Below, piece by piece: positions 42,871 through 52,578 of a stretch of DNA of 64,000 nucleotides. Position 1 is the first letter of the stretch. Each line of letters opens with the position of its first letter. The DNA is from Haloactinospora alba (GTDB lineage: Bacteria; Actinomycetota; Actinomycetes; Streptosporangiales; Streptosporangiaceae): NCBI RefSeq assembly GCF_006717075.1, contig NZ_VFQC01000001.1, positions 620,001 through 684,000 of the forward strand, written 5' to 3'. A program made the translations under genes and the position numbers. The notes below the pieces were generated by a model that searched no databases, was not told the DNA's origin, and saw only the letters and a list, made by a program, of their open reading frames with translations.

Positions 42871-43971
42871 ATGCCTGCCGAGCTCACTTTCGCCGCCCCG
42901 CGCCGGGCCCAGCCGCCCCGGCACCTCGCCGACCTCAGTCCCGACGACCGCCGCGCGGCGGTGACGGAGCTGGGGGAGAAACCCTTCCGTGCCAAGCAGC
43001 TGGCCCAGCACTACTTCGGACACCTGGAGTCCGACACGTCGGCGATGACCGACCTGCCGGAGGGCTCCCGGGAACGGCTCGGCGCGGAGCTGCTCCCGGA
43101 GCTGCTCACGCCGGTGCGTCATGTCACGTGTGACGAGGGGATGACCCGCAAGACGCTGTGGCGCGCCTTCGACGGGGTCATGTTCGAGTCGGTGCTGATG
43201 CGCTACCCCGACCGCGCCACCCTGTGCGTCTCGTCGCAGGCGGGCTGCGGGATGAACTGCCCGTTCTGCGCCACCGGACAGAACGGTCTCACGCGCAACC
43301 TCTCCACCGGGGAGATCGTGGACCAGGTCGTCTCCGTCGCGCGGGACCTGGAGCGGGGGGAGGTCTCCGGCGGTCCGGGGCGGATCAGCAACATCGTCTT
43401 CATGGGGATGGGCGAGCCGCTGGCCAACTACCGGCGCGTCCTCGACTCCATCCGGCGCATGACCGACCCTGTCCCCGGCGGTATGGGCATCTCGCAGCGG
43501 GGGGTCACCGTCTCGACCGTGGGTCTGGTTCCGGCGATCGAGAAGATGATCGCGGAACGCATGCAGGTGCGGTTGGCGATCTCGCTGCACGCTCCCGACG
43601 ACGAGCTGCGGGACGAGCTCGTGCCCGTCAACAACCGGTGGAAGGTCGCCGAGGCGCTGGACGCGGCCTGGCGCTACGCTGACACGACCGGCCGCCGCGT
43701 CTCCATCGAGTACGCCCTCATCCGCGACATCAACGACCAGGCGTGGCGCGCCGACCTCCTCGGCGAGATGCTCGCCGGCCACCTTGCCCACGTCAACCTG
43801 ATCCCGCTCAACCCCACGCCGGGGTCGAAGTGGACCGCCTCCCGCCCGGAGGACGAGCGCGAGTTCGTGCGCAGGCTGCAGTCCCACGGCGTCCCGGTGA
43901 CGATCCGCGACACCCGGGGCCAGGAGATCGACGGCGCGTGCGGCCAGCTCGCCGCCAGCGAGAGGGAGTGA
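42871..43971 (+). CDS. rlmN: 23S rRNA (adenine2503-C2)/tRNA methyltransferase RlmN
   Basis: 366 residues. Radical-SAM cluster motif Cys126-x3-Cys130-x2-Cys133 ([14 protein letters not shown]), [52 protein letters not shown], and the second methyl-transfer Cys near 357 ([10 protein letters not shown]). It methylates A2503 of 23S rRNA and A37 of some tRNAs. Normally downstream of cdsA in actinobacteria; here separated from it by about 20 kb of T7SS and accessory genes. Confidence 0.95.
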   Translation: MPAELTFAAPRRAQPPRHLADLSPDDRRAAVTELGEKPFRAKQLAQHYFGHLESDTSAMTDLPEGSRERLGAELLPELLTPVRHVTCDEGMTRKTLWRAFDGVMFESVLMRYPDRATLCVSSQAGCGMNCPFCATGQNGLTRNLSTGEIVDQVVSVARDLERGEVSGGPGRISNIVFMGMGEPLANYRRVLDSIRRMTDPVPGGMGISQRGVTVSTVGLVPAIEKMIAERMQVRLAISLHAPDDELRDELVPVNNRWKVAEALDAAWRYADTTGRRVSIEYALIRDINDQAWRADLLGEMLAGHLAHVNLIPLNPTPGSKWTASRPEDEREFVRRLQSHGVPVTIRDTRGQEIDGACGQLAASERE

Positions 43972-44086
43972 GCCCGAGGGGCGGAGCCGCGCCCGGGGCG
44001 GCGGTGGGCCGCCCGGCGGTACGGCCGACCGGTGCCGGCCCGTGCGAGACGCCTTCGGGCGGTCCCGGCCGGCGACCGGCGCGACC

Positions 44087-44584
44087 TCAGTGGGTCCCCC
44101 ACGCGTAGGTCTGCTTCCGCAGCTTCAGGTACAGGAAACTCTCGGTCTCGGTGACGCTCTCGACCGACCGGAGGCGGCCCAGGATCTCCAGAAGCTGGTC
44201 GTCGTCGGCGGCGACCACCTCAGCCAGCAGGTCGAACGAGCCGGCCGTGATCACCAGGTACTCGACACCGGGCAGGTCGGCGATCTCGTCGGCGACCTTG
44301 TCGAGTTCGCCGCTGCACCGGATGCCGATCATGGCCTGCCTGCTGAACCCCAGCATCATCGGGTCGGTGACACCGACCACCTGGACCACGCCCGCCTCCA
44401 GCAGCCGTTGGACGCGTTGGCGCACGGCGGCCTCGGACAGCCCCACGGCCTTGCCCATGGCGGCATAGGAGCGGCGCCCGTCCTGCTGCAGCTGCTCGAT
44501 GATGCGCTTGGCGGTCTCGTCGAGGGCGACGTTGGAGGAGGGGTTCCGCCGTACGGCCGGAGCGCTGTCGTCCTGTTCTGTCAC
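44087..44584 (-). CDS. Lrp/AsnC-family transcriptional regulator
   Basis: 165 residues from GTG 44584 (GGAGG upstream). N-terminal HTH: LDETAKRIIEQLQQDGRRSY, AAMGKAVGLSEAAVRQRVQR, LLEAGVVQVVGVTDP. C-terminal RAM ligand domain: AMIGIRCSGELDKVADEIAD, YLVITAGSFDLLAEVVAADD. Such regulators respond to amino acids. Neighbours are amino acid or amine catabolism genes, so a role in controlling them is reasonable. Confidence 0.9.
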   Translation of the reverse strand: MTEQDDSAPAVRRNPSSNVALDETAKRIIEQLQQDGRRSYAAMGKAVGLSEAAVRQRVQRLLEAGVVQVVGVTDPMMLGFSRQAMIGIRCSGELDKVADEIADLPGVEYLVITAGSFDLLAEVVAADDDQLLEILGRLRSVESVTETESFLYLKLRKQTYAWGTH

Positions 44585-44695
44585 ATGGTCCTCCGGGATG
44601 GTCACGGGCTGCGCGGGTAACAGCGCGTTCTCGGGTCGCTCGTGTCGTGTCCCACACACGACGGAACCAAAAGTACTTTATGGTAGCCCCCGCGT

Positions 44696-46306
44696 TCAGT
44701 ACGCCCGGTGATCGCGGACCGAATCCAGGGACAGCAGGGCCACGTGCAGCGAGAGGCAGGTCTCCACCGAGTCCAGGTCGACGCCGAGCACGTGCGAGAT
44801 CCGCCGCAACCGTTCGTAGAACGCCGGACGCGAGATGTGGGCGGTGGTGGCGGCCAGCGCCTTGTTCCTGCCGGAGGAGAGGTAGCAGCGCAGCATCTCG
44901 GTGAGGTCGCTGCCGTGCCGGTCGTCGTAGGCCAGCAACGGCCCCAGCTCGCGTTCGACATAGGTTTGCAGCCGCTCGTCGTCGGAGAAGAGGTGCAGCA
45001 GTCCGCGCAGGTGCACGTCGGGTAGCCGGTAGAAGAGCTGGTCTCCGCTCTGGCGCAGCGCCACGTCGCCGACCTGGCGCGCCTCCAGGAAGGAGCGGCG
45101 GACCTCGCGGATGTCGTCGGTGCGCGATCCGGCGGCGAGCACGGCCGAGGTGGTCACCCGTTCCCGCAGCCGTTCGGCGAGGCGCCGCAGGTAGGCGTCC
45201 TCGTCGCTGTCGTCGGGAAGGGCGAGCAGGATACCCACGCGCACCTCGTCCAGGGAACCGACCAGGGCGGGAACCCGCAGCTCCCGGCACGCGCGGGCCG
45301 CCTCCTCCGCGGTGTCGGCCAGCTCCGCCTGGGCCGCCAACCCCGCTCTGCTGTCCCGCAGCCGCAGCACCAGGCCGACGAGGCCGTGCCCGGAGAGCGA
45401 GACCCCCACGGCGCGGGCGCGTACCAGCGCCTCCTCCGGGTCGGAGTAGGCGCGGTCGATGATGCCGGTGATGATCGTCCGGTGCGTCTGGCGCTCCAGG
45501 CTCTCCTGGTGGCGTTCCAGCAGCCGCACCAGCGCCAGCGTGGTGGCCGCGCGCTCCACCATCATGGTGTGCCGGGAGGTGGGGGAGGTGCCGCAGATCA
45601 GGATGAGACGCCCCCAGTCCTGGCCGCGGGCGCCGACCGTGGTCACCACCCAGCCCGAGGCGGGGTCGTGCACGGTTCTGGCGTCGCTTCGCACCGCACG
45701 GGAACGGCTCTCCCAGGCGGCCAGGAGCACGCCGGGGTCCTCGCCGTTCAGGTCGCACGCCAGCACCTGGTGGGCCAGGTTCTCCAGTACGACGGGACGG
45801 CCGGAGAGCCGGGCGACCTCCCGGAGCACCTGTTCCGGCGGTGCTCCCTCCATCGACAGGCGGGTGAACACCTCGTGCAGCCGCTCCGACTCCCGGACCT
45901 CCTCGAGCTGCTCGTTGACGACCCGGCCGTGCACGGCCTCGGTGATCTCCACGAACCGGGCCTCGCGTTCCAGCGCCACCACCGGGATCCCGGCGTCCCC
46001 CGCGGCGTCCAGCAGCGCGTGGGGCAGGCCGGAGTGGTACTTGCGTCCCATCTCCACCGCGATGCCGCTGACCCCGACGCCGGAGAGGTCGTCGACGTAG
46101 CGCCGCAGCGCCTCCCGGTCGTCGGGCATCGCGATGCCCGTGGTCAGTACGAGCTCACCGCCCCGCAGCAGGTGGGCCAGGTCGGTGACTTCGGCGACGT
46201 GGACCCAGCGCACCGCGACGTCCAGGTGGGAGCTGCCCACCACCACCCGCGGGCGGGCGCGTTGGACGACCGGTAGTTCGAGAACGTCGGCGAGTGTGGG
46301 TAGCAC
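44696..46306 (-). CDS. PucR-family transcriptional regulator (1)
   Basis: 536 residues from GTG 46306. N-terminal PucR sensing domain (LPTLADVLELPVVQRARPRV, AVRWVHVAEVTDLAHLLRGG, ELVLTTGIAMPDD), a middle GGDEF-like domain, and the C-terminal PucR HTH (MLRCYLSSGRNKALAATTAH, ISRPAFYERLRRISHVLGVD). Divergent from the aminotransferase at 46515, so it most likely controls that gene and mmsA through the 208-base gap between them. Confidence 0.88.
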   Translation of the reverse strand: MLPTLADVLELPVVQRARPRVVVGSSHLDVAVRWVHVAEVTDLAHLLRGGELVLTTGIAMPDDREALRRYVDDLSGVGVSGIAVEMGRKYHSGLPHALLDAAGDAGIPVVALEREARFVEITEAVHGRVVNEQLEEVRESERLHEVFTRLSMEGAPPEQVLREVARLSGRPVVLENLAHQVLACDLNGEDPGVLLAAWESRSRAVRSDARTVHDPASGWVVTTVGARGQDWGRLILICGTSPTSRHTMMVERAATTLALVRLLERHQESLERQTHRTIITGIIDRAYSDPEEALVRARAVGVSLSGHGLVGLVLRLRDSRAGLAAQAELADTAEEAARACRELRVPALVGSLDEVRVGILLALPDDSDEDAYLRRLAERLRERVTTSAVLAAGSRTDDIREVRRSFLEARQVGDVALRQSGDQLFYRLPDVHLRGLLHLFSDDERLQTYVERELGPLLAYDDRHGSDLTEMLRCYLSSGRNKALAATTAHISRPAFYERLRRISHVLGVDLDSVETCLSLHVALLSLDSVRDHRAY

Positions 46307-46514
46307 ACGTGCGAGTCTAGAACAGTGTGTCGGAAAAGTCCGAAAACGATTGACACGCTGCTCTCCCCGGTCAACCCGCCGGGGTCGCCCCTGTCCCTGT
46401 CCACCGGCGGGTCGTACCAGTGGCAACCCGCCGCGACACTGTGTTAAACCTCGGTCGCCAAAACCGACACCATGCCTGTTGGCGGTGTGGGACACCACAC
46501 GTGAGACTGAGGTC

Positions 46515-47804
46515 ATGTCGGAACTTCTCGCACGCCACCGCGCTGTCATGCCCTCCTGGCTGTCCCTCTACTACGAGAGCCCGCTCGAACTGTCGAGCGG
46601 TGAGGGGCGCCGTCTCACCGACGCCGACGGGAACACCTACCTGGACTTCTTCGGCGGGATCGTCACCAACATCCTCGGCTACGACGTGGCCGAGGTGCGC
46701 GAGGCCGTGGAACGCCAACTCTCCAGCGGCATCGTGCACACCTCCACCATGTACCTGCTGCGCGGCCAGGTGGAACTGGCCGAGAAGATCGCCCGCCTGT
46801 CCGGAATCCCCGACGCCAAGGTCTTCTTCACCAACTCCGGGACCGAGGCCAACGAGACGGCACTGCTCCTGGCCACGGCGGCCCGCGGGACGGACCAGGT
46901 ACTGGCGCTGCGCAACAGCTACCACGGCCGTTCCTACGGGACCGTGGCGATCACCGGGAACCGGGGGTGGAAGAACTCGTCACTGTCCCCTCTCAACGTG
47001 CACTACCTCCACGGGACCGACCGGGACGCTCCCGCGTTCCGCGCCATGTCCGACAAGGAGTACATCGACGCCTGCGTGGCCGACCTGCGCGACGTGCTCG
47101 CCACCGCCACCGCGTCCGACGTCGCGTGCATGATCGCCGAACCCGTGCAGGGGGTCGGGGGGTTCGCCATGCCTCCCGCGGGTCTGCTCGCGGCCTACAA
47201 GGAGGTCCTGGACGAGCAGGGCATCCCCCTGATCTCCGACGAGGTGCAGACCGGTTGGGGACGTACCGGGAACAGTTTCTGGGGGATCGGGGACACCACG
47301 CCGGACGCCCTCACCTTCGCCAAGGGCCTGGGCAACGGGTTCACGGTGGGCGGTGTCGTCGCGCGCGGCGACCTGATGGACGGGCTTCCCGCGAAGGGGC
47401 TGTCCACCTTCGGCGGTAACCCGGTCTCCATGGCGGCGGCCAACGCCACCCTGGACTACATCCTCGACCACGACCTGCAGGCCAACGCGGCACGGCTCGG
47501 CGCGATCGTGCTGGAGCGGCTGAACCCCCTCACCGAACTGGACACGGTCTCGGCGGTGCGCGGCACCGGGCTGATGTTCGCCGTGGCGATGGCGGACCCG
47601 GCGACCGGAGCCCCCTCGCCCGCGCTGGCCACCGCGGTGCTGGAGGAGACGCGCCGCCGCGGTCTGCTCGTCGGCAAGGGCGGGCTGAACGACAACGTGC
47701 TGCGTATGGCCCCGCCGATGACCCTCACCGAGGAGGAGGCCCGTGAGGGGGCGGAGATCCTGACCGACGCGCTCCGCGCCGTGGACGCCGGCACCGGAAC
47801 CTGA
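46515..47804 (+). CDS. Class III aminotransferase (beta-alanine/omega-amino acid type)
   Basis: 429 residues from ATG 46515. PLP-dependent fold type I: DADGNTYLDFFGGIVTNILG, FFTNSGTEANETALLLAT, SYHGRSYGTVAITGNRGW, IPLISDEVQTGWGRTG, and the PLP lysine in LTFAKGLGNGFTVGG. It is followed by mmsA, which acts on a semialdehyde, so a substrate such as beta-alanine or a beta-aminoisobutyrate is plausible: transamination gives malonate or methylmalonate semialdehyde. Substrate is inferred from context only. Confidence 0.88.
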   Translation: MSELLARHRAVMPSWLSLYYESPLELSSGEGRRLTDADGNTYLDFFGGIVTNILGYDVAEVREAVERQLSSGIVHTSTMYLLRGQVELAEKIARLSGIPDAKVFFTNSGTEANETALLLATAARGTDQVLALRNSYHGRSYGTVAITGNRGWKNSSLSPLNVHYLHGTDRDAPAFRAMSDKEYIDACVADLRDVLATATASDVACMIAEPVQGVGGFAMPPAGLLAAYKEVLDEQGIPLISDEVQTGWGRTGNSFWGIGDTTPDALTFAKGLGNGFTVGGVVARGDLMDGLPAKGLSTFGGNPVSMAAANATLDYILDHDLQANAARLGAIVLERLNPLTELDTVSAVRGTGLMFAVAMADPATGAPSPALATAVLEETRRRGLLVGKGGLNDNVLRMAPPMTLTEEEAREGAEILTDALRAVDAGTGT

Positions 47805-47890
47805 GCGGGCGCGCCCCTCCCCGCCGCCGAACCCCTACCGGCGCCCCGGCACCGAGCCGCGGGGCGCCGCCCCAGGAAGGGACATCTCTC

Positions 47891-49384
47891 ATGGACAAGA
47901 ACGTCACACACTGGATATCCGGCGCGCCGTTCACCGGGCAGGCACAGCGGCGCGGCGACGTCCACGACCCCGCGACCGGTGAGGTCGCCAGGACGGTGGA
48001 CTTCGCCACGGAGTCGGAGGTGGACGCGGCCGTCGCGGCCGCGCGCGCCGCCTTCCCCGCCTGGCGGGACACTCCGCTGTCCAAGCGTACCGCTGTCCTG
48101 TTCCGGTTCCGGGAGCTCCTGCACGAGCACCGCGAGGAGCTGGCGCGGATCATCAGCGCCGAACACGGCAAGGTCTTCTCGGACGCGCTGGGGGAGGTAT
48201 CCCGCGGGCTGGAGGTCGTCGAGTTCGCGTGCGGCATCCCGCACCTGCTGAAGGGAGGCTACTCGGAGAACGTCTCCACCAGGGTGGACGCGTACTCCAT
48301 CCTGCAGCCCCTCGGCGTCGTGGCGGCGGTCTCCCCGTTCAACTTCCCGGCGATGGTGCCGATGTGGATGTTCCCGGTGGCGATCGCCTGCGGGAACACG
48401 TTCGTCCTCAAACCCAGTGAGAAGGACCCCTCGACGGCGGTGCGTCTGGCCGAACTGTGGACACAGGCGGGGCTCCCCGACGGGGTGTTCAACGTGGTCC
48501 ACGGGGACAAGGCCGCTGTGGACGGCATCCTGGAGCACGACGACGTCAAGGCCGTGAGCTTCGTCGGCTCCACACCCATCGCCCGCTACATCTACGAGAC
48601 CGCCGCGGCCAACGGGAAACGCGTGCAGGCACTGGGCGGAGCCAAGAACCACATGGTGGTGCTGCCCGACGCCGACCTGGACGTGGCGGCGGACGCCGCC
48701 GTGTCCGCCGGGTTCGGCTCGGCGGGGGAGCGCTGCATGGCGATCTCGGCGCTGGTGGCGGTGGGACCCATAGCAGACGACCTGCTGGAAAGGATCCGGG
48801 CGCGGGTGGCGAAACTGCGTGTCGGACCGGGCGACGACGAACGCAGCGAGATGGGCCCGCTCATCAGCCGCGCGCACCGCGACAGCGTCGCCTCCTACCT
48901 GGAGTCCGGTGTGCGGGAGGGCGCCACCCTGGCCATCGATGGCCGGGTCCACCCGGTGCACGGCGGCGGTTCGGACGGGTTCTGGCTGGGCCCCTCCCTG
49001 CTGGACAACGTCACCACCGACATGAGCTGCTACACCGACGAGATCTTCGGGCCGGTGCTGAGCATGCTGCGCGTGTCGGACTACGACGAGGCGCTGCGGC
49101 TGGTGAACGACAACCCCTACGGGAACGGCACCGCGGTGTTCACCAATGACGGCGGTGCGGCACGCCGGTTCCAGAACGAGGTGGAGGTGGGAATGGTCGG
49201 TATCAACGTCCCCATCCCGGTGCCGATGGCCTACTACTCGTTCGGTGGCTGGAAACAGTCGATGTTCGGGGACTCCCACGCGCACGGCACCGAGGGGGTG
49301 CACTTCTACACTCGTACGAAGGCGGTGACGGCGCGCTGGCCCGAACCGAACCCGGAACGCAGCGGGGTGAACCTGGGTTTCTGA
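47891..49384 (+). CDS. mmsA: CoA-acylating methylmalonate-semialdehyde dehydrogenase
   Basis: 497 residues from ATG 47891 behind AGGAAGGGAC. Aldehyde dehydrogenase fold: GVVAAVSPFNFPAMVPMWMF (the CoA-acylating subgroup marker), FVLKPSEKDPSTAV, VSFVGSTPIARYIYETAAAN, catalytic Cys282 in SAGERCMAISALVAVG, and GGWKQSMFGDSHAHGTEGV. It converts methylmalonate or malonate semialdehyde to propionyl- or acetyl-CoA. Operon with the aminotransferase upstream. Confidence 0.93.
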   Translation: MDKNVTHWISGAPFTGQAQRRGDVHDPATGEVARTVDFATESEVDAAVAAARAAFPAWRDTPLSKRTAVLFRFRELLHEHREELARIISAEHGKVFSDALGEVSRGLEVVEFACGIPHLLKGGYSENVSTRVDAYSILQPLGVVAAVSPFNFPAMVPMWMFPVAIACGNTFVLKPSEKDPSTAVRLAELWTQAGLPDGVFNVVHGDKAAVDGILEHDDVKAVSFVGSTPIARYIYETAAANGKRVQALGGAKNHMVVLPDADLDVAADAAVSAGFGSAGERCMAISALVAVGPIADDLLERIRARVAKLRVGPGDDERSEMGPLISRAHRDSVASYLESGVREGATLAIDGRVHPVHGGGSDGFWLGPSLLDNVTTDMSCYTDEIFGPVLSMLRVSDYDEALRLVNDNPYGNGTAVFTNDGGAARRFQNEVEVGMVGINVPIPVPMAYYSFGGWKQSMFGDSHAHGTEGVHFYTRTKAVTARWPEPNPERSGVNLGF

Positions 49385-49438
49385 CAGTGCGTGCGCGCGG
49401 TACCGTCCGGTCCGTGGCACCGGTCCGGCCCCCGGATC

Positions 49439-49459
49439 CGGCACGGTTCGGCCGTGCCG
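49439..49459 (+). terminator. Hairpin after mmsA
   Basis: CGGCACGG (49439-49446) pairs with CCGTGCCG (49452-49459), loop TTCGG. It lies about 55 bases after the mmsA stop. The remaining sequence to 49720 is GC-rich with no gene I can support. Confidence 0.5.
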
Positions 49460-49720
49460 TGCACCGTCGGGAGCCGAGTTTTCGACCGGACTTTGCATAA
49501 GCCCGGTACGGCGCGGCCACAAGGAGTATTGTGGGTCGCGGCCGGTTCCGCAAGGCTGCGGAGTGCCGGGATACCTGCGACCTTTCCCGGAGGTGCGCTC
49601 TTTCCCCTCCTCCCCCCATGGAAGCGAGCGCACCGGGTGCGGCGCTCCGGGTCCGTCTCCCCCTGGGCCCGGAGCGCTCGCATCAGCGTGCGGCGGTCGG
49701 CGCTCGGCTCGGCCGCCCCG

Positions 49721-49966
49721 TCAACGGGACGGCGGCGCCCCGCGGTGCGGTGCCCGAGCCGTGTGGGCGGTGACGGCACCGGCGCACTCCGCGCACCCGT
49801 ATACCCTGCTTCCGTCGGGAAGGGCGCCCACCGGAACGCGTGGCCGCGGCCACCGCACATGGCACATCGCGCAGGCACCTCCCATACTCTGCTTCGCACT
49901 GAGTTCCGCGGGATCGAAGATGTAGGTGTCGGTTGTCTCGGCCTCTGTTGTGCCGGGGTGGCACAT
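49721..49966 (-). CDS. Small zinc-finger-like protein
   Basis: 81 residues from ATG 49966 (TTG 49984 also in frame). GGACAMCHVRWPRPRVPVGA then SRVYGCAECAGAVTAH has two CxxC pairs about 30 residues apart, a probable zinc ribbon. No DNA-binding motif is evident. No family recognised. The AT-rich stretch upstream gives a plausible own promoter. Confidence 0.55.
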   Translation of the reverse strand: MCHPGTTEAETTDTYIFDPAELSAKQSMGGACAMCHVRWPRPRVPVGALPDGSRVYGCAECAGAVTAHTARAPHRGAPPSR

Positions 49967-50100
49967 CGTGCTCAGACCGCTCAACGTCCGTGCTCCCCCC
50001 GTGGTTGAGGACAGTCTGGCGGTTGTTCAGATCATGACCCTTGTGTGAATCGGATACGGTCCGCCGCCGGAACGGGCCGACCGGTTCCTGTCACTGTGAG

Positions 50101-50150
50101 CATAATAAATATAACTCTGTGTATCTATAGCGCGGCAATACTCCCGGTAA
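50101..50150 (-). promoter_or_regulatory. Candidate promoter in an AT-rich gap
   Basis: The gap 49967-50217 contains a marked AT-rich block (50098-50140). Read leftward it has TTGCCG, 19 bases, then TATATT, a fair -35/-10 pair for the zinc-finger-like gene at 49966. Nothing else is supported in the gap. Confidence 0.4.
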
Positions 50151-50217
50151 AATCCGTCTCATGAGCAGGGAACACGTGTGAGGTGGAACACGGTACGTAA
50201 CGGGTCGTATCGTCGGA

Positions 50218-51018
50218 CTACTCGCTGGCGGTGACCCCGAACCTGCGCAGCCGCAGGGCCGGATTCCTCTCCCGAACCTCGCGCAGCCGGTCGGCCGATA
50301 TCCGGGCGAGCGCTACCCCCGTCTGCTCGCCCAACGCCGCCGTCACGGTCCCCATCGGGTCCACGACCATACTGTTGCCCGCTCCCGTGGGAGCGTTCTG
50401 CCCCGCGGCGGCCACGTAGATCGTGTTCTCGATGGCCCGCGCCCGGGTCAGCGTGGTCCAGTGGTCCTCCTTCAGCGGACCGGGAACCCACTGGGCACCC
50501 AGCAGCAGCACATCGGCGCCCGCGTCGGCGATCCTGCGGGTGACCTCGGGAAACCTCAGGTCGTAGCACGTCTGCAGGCCGAACGTGACACCCGAGCGCG
50601 AGAACGTCCGCGGTTCCTCGATCTCACCCGCCGCTACCACGGTGGACTCGGTAACCCCGAACGCGTCGTACAGGTGCAGCTTCCGGTACCACGCTGTCGT
50701 CTCCCCGCTCGGCGCCAGGGCCACCAGGGTGTTGACGAAACGCTCCTCCCCCGGAAGAGCCTCGTTCACGCCGGCGACGAGGTGCACTCCGTACTCGGTC
50801 GCGATCCTCCCCAGACCGGACACGAACGCCCCGTCCAACGGTTCGGCGGCCGCGACGAAACGGCTGTCGACCCGCGGAGCGGTGAACATCGTGTACTCGG
50901 GCAGGAGCACCACCTCCGCTCCCTGGGCGGCGGCGTCGGCGACCAGCGCCCGTACGGTGGCCAGGTTGCCCTCCTTGTCCTCACCCGGCGCGAACTGGCC
51001 GACCGCGACATGCACCAT
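50218..51018 (-). CDS. Carbon-nitrogen hydrolase (nitrilase family)
   Basis: 266 residues from ATG 51018 behind GAGGAGGA. Catalytic triad visible: Glu41 (LLPEYTMF), Lys113 (WYRKLHLYD), Cys151 (LQTCYDLRFPE). GAQWVPGPLKEDHWTTLTRA and AIENTIYVAAAGQN complete the family pattern. Members hydrolyse amides, including omega-amides and ureido compounds such as beta-ureidopropionate. With gabT next to it and a possible beta-alanine pathway upstream, an amide or ureido substrate leading to an omega-amino acid is a sensible guess. Confidence 0.88.
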   Translation of the reverse strand: MVHVAVGQFAPGEDKEGNLATVRALVADAAAQGAEVVLLPEYTMFTAPRVDSRFVAAAEPLDGAFVSGLGRIATEYGVHLVAGVNEALPGEERFVNTLVALAPSGETTAWYRKLHLYDAFGVTESTVVAAGEIEEPRTFSRSGVTFGLQTCYDLRFPEVTRRIADAGADVLLLGAQWVPGPLKEDHWTTLTRARAIENTIYVAAAGQNAPTGAGNSMVVDPMGTVTAALGEQTGVALARISADRLREVRERNPALRLRRFGVTASE

Positions 51019-51116
51019 GGTTCCTCCTCGGAGTCCGTTTCCTCCCATGGTCGTGCATACGCGCGCGGCCCGCACCCGGGGCCGGGTGCGGGCCGCGCGT
51101 CCGCCCTCGCGCAGCG

Positions 51117-52457
51117 TCAGAGCTGTTCGAAGGCCTCCTCCAGGATGGACAACCCCTCGTCGAGCAGGTCGTCCCCGATGACCAGCGGCGGGAGTAGTCG
51201 TATGACGTTCCCGTAGGTTCCGGCGGTGAGCAGGACCAAGCCCCGCTCGTGGCAGTACCGCAGGACGCGCTTCACCGCGTCCTGGTTGGGGGTGCTGTCC
51301 GCGGGGCCGTTGACCAGCTCGAGCGCGACCATCGCACCCCGGCCCCGCACGTCGCCGATGATCCCGTGCCTGTCGGCGAGTGCCCGTAGCCGCGCCAGTA
51401 CCGTCTCCCCGATCCGGCCGGCGCGCTCCACCAGCCCCTGGGACTCGATGGCCTCCATCGTCGCCAGCGCGGCGGCGCAGGCGGCCGGGTTGCCGCCGTA
51501 GGTGCCACCGAGTCCGCCGGCGTGCACCGCGTCCATCAGGTCCGCGCGGCCTGTCACCGCTCCCAGCGGAAGACCGCCCGCGATGCCCTTGGCGGTGGTG
51601 ATCAGGTCGGGAACGACCCCCTCGTGCTCACAGGCGAACATGTGGCCGGTGCGCGCGAACCCGGTCTGCACCTCGTCGGCGACGAACGCGATGCCGTTGT
51701 CGCGGCAGAAGTCCGCCAACTGGGGAAGGAAACCCTCCGCGGGCTCGATGAAGCCGCCCTCGCCCTGGATCGGCTCGATCAGCACCGCGGCCACGTTCTG
51801 CGCACCGATCTGGGTGGTGATCTGGTCGATGCACTGCCGGGCGGCTTCCGGACCGCACTCCCGGGAGTCACCGGGCCAGCGGAACGGGTAGGCCATCGGC
51901 ATCCGGTACACGTCGCCCGCCAGCGGACCGAACCCCTCCTTGTAGGGCATGTTCTTGGCGGTGAGCGCCATCGTGAGGTTGGTGCGGCCGTGGTAGGCGT
52001 GGTCGAACACCACGACCGCCGGTCGGCCGGTGGCGTTGCGCGCGATCTTGACGGCGTTCTCCACCGCCTCCGCTCCGGAGTTCAGCAGCAGCGAGCGCTT
52101 CTCGTGCCGGCCCGGCGTGAGCCGGTTGAGCTCCTCGCACACCTGAACGTAGGACTCGTAGGGGTTCACCATGAAGCAGGTGTGGGTGAACCTGGCGAGC
52201 TGTTCGCTGGCGCGTTCGACGACCTGCGGGGCGGCGTTGCCCACGGAGGTGACGGCGATGCCCGACCCGAAGTCGATCAGCGCGTTGCCGTCCACGTCCT
52301 CGACGATCCCGCCGCCCGCCCGGTCCACGTAGACCGGCAGGACACTGCCCACGCCGGGAGCCGTGGCGGCCGCCTTGCGCTCCTGCAGCGCCCGCGACTT
52401 CGGCCCGGGGATCTCAGTGACGACCCTGCGGGACTGCGCCACATCGGTGCTAGCCAT
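51117..52457 (-). CDS. gabT: 4-aminobutyrate aminotransferase
   Basis: 446 residues from ATG 52457. Class III aminotransferase: IVEDVDGNALIDFGSGIAVT, LLLNSGAEAVENAVKIARNA, DHAYHGRTNLTMALTAKNMP, IAFVADEVQTGFARTG, PLP lysine in LITTAKGIAGGLPLG, and GTYGGNPAACAAALATMEAI. GabT moves the amino group of GABA to 2-oxoglutarate, giving succinate semialdehyde. Upstream of the nitrilase-family gene on the same strand and divergent from a PucR regulator. Confidence 0.92.
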   Translation of the reverse strand: MASTDVAQSRRVVTEIPGPKSRALQERKAAATAPGVGSVLPVYVDRAGGGIVEDVDGNALIDFGSGIAVTSVGNAAPQVVERASEQLARFTHTCFMVNPYESYVQVCEELNRLTPGRHEKRSLLLNSGAEAVENAVKIARNATGRPAVVVFDHAYHGRTNLTMALTAKNMPYKEGFGPLAGDVYRMPMAYPFRWPGDSRECGPEAARQCIDQITTQIGAQNVAAVLIEPIQGEGGFIEPAEGFLPQLADFCRDNGIAFVADEVQTGFARTGHMFACEHEGVVPDLITTAKGIAGGLPLGAVTGRADLMDAVHAGGLGGTYGGNPAACAAALATMEAIESQGLVERAGRIGETVLARLRALADRHGIIGDVRGRGAMVALELVNGPADSTPNQDAVKRVLRYCHERGLVLLTAGTYGNVIRLLPPLVIGDDLLDEGLSILEEAFEQL

Positions 52458-52578
52458 TGGAAGTCCTCCCTAACCAGTGATCGTGTCCGATCCTACGAGG
52501 GGAAACAACGCGGGCCATCGCCATTGTGGCTAAAATCAGGGGTATCTGTTGGACATTCTGGTGATTGGCGGGTGCGGT

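Noticed and set aside
47456..49633. A 725-residue open frame on the minus strand
   Set aside because: Antisense to the aminotransferase end and mmsA, which are clearly real.
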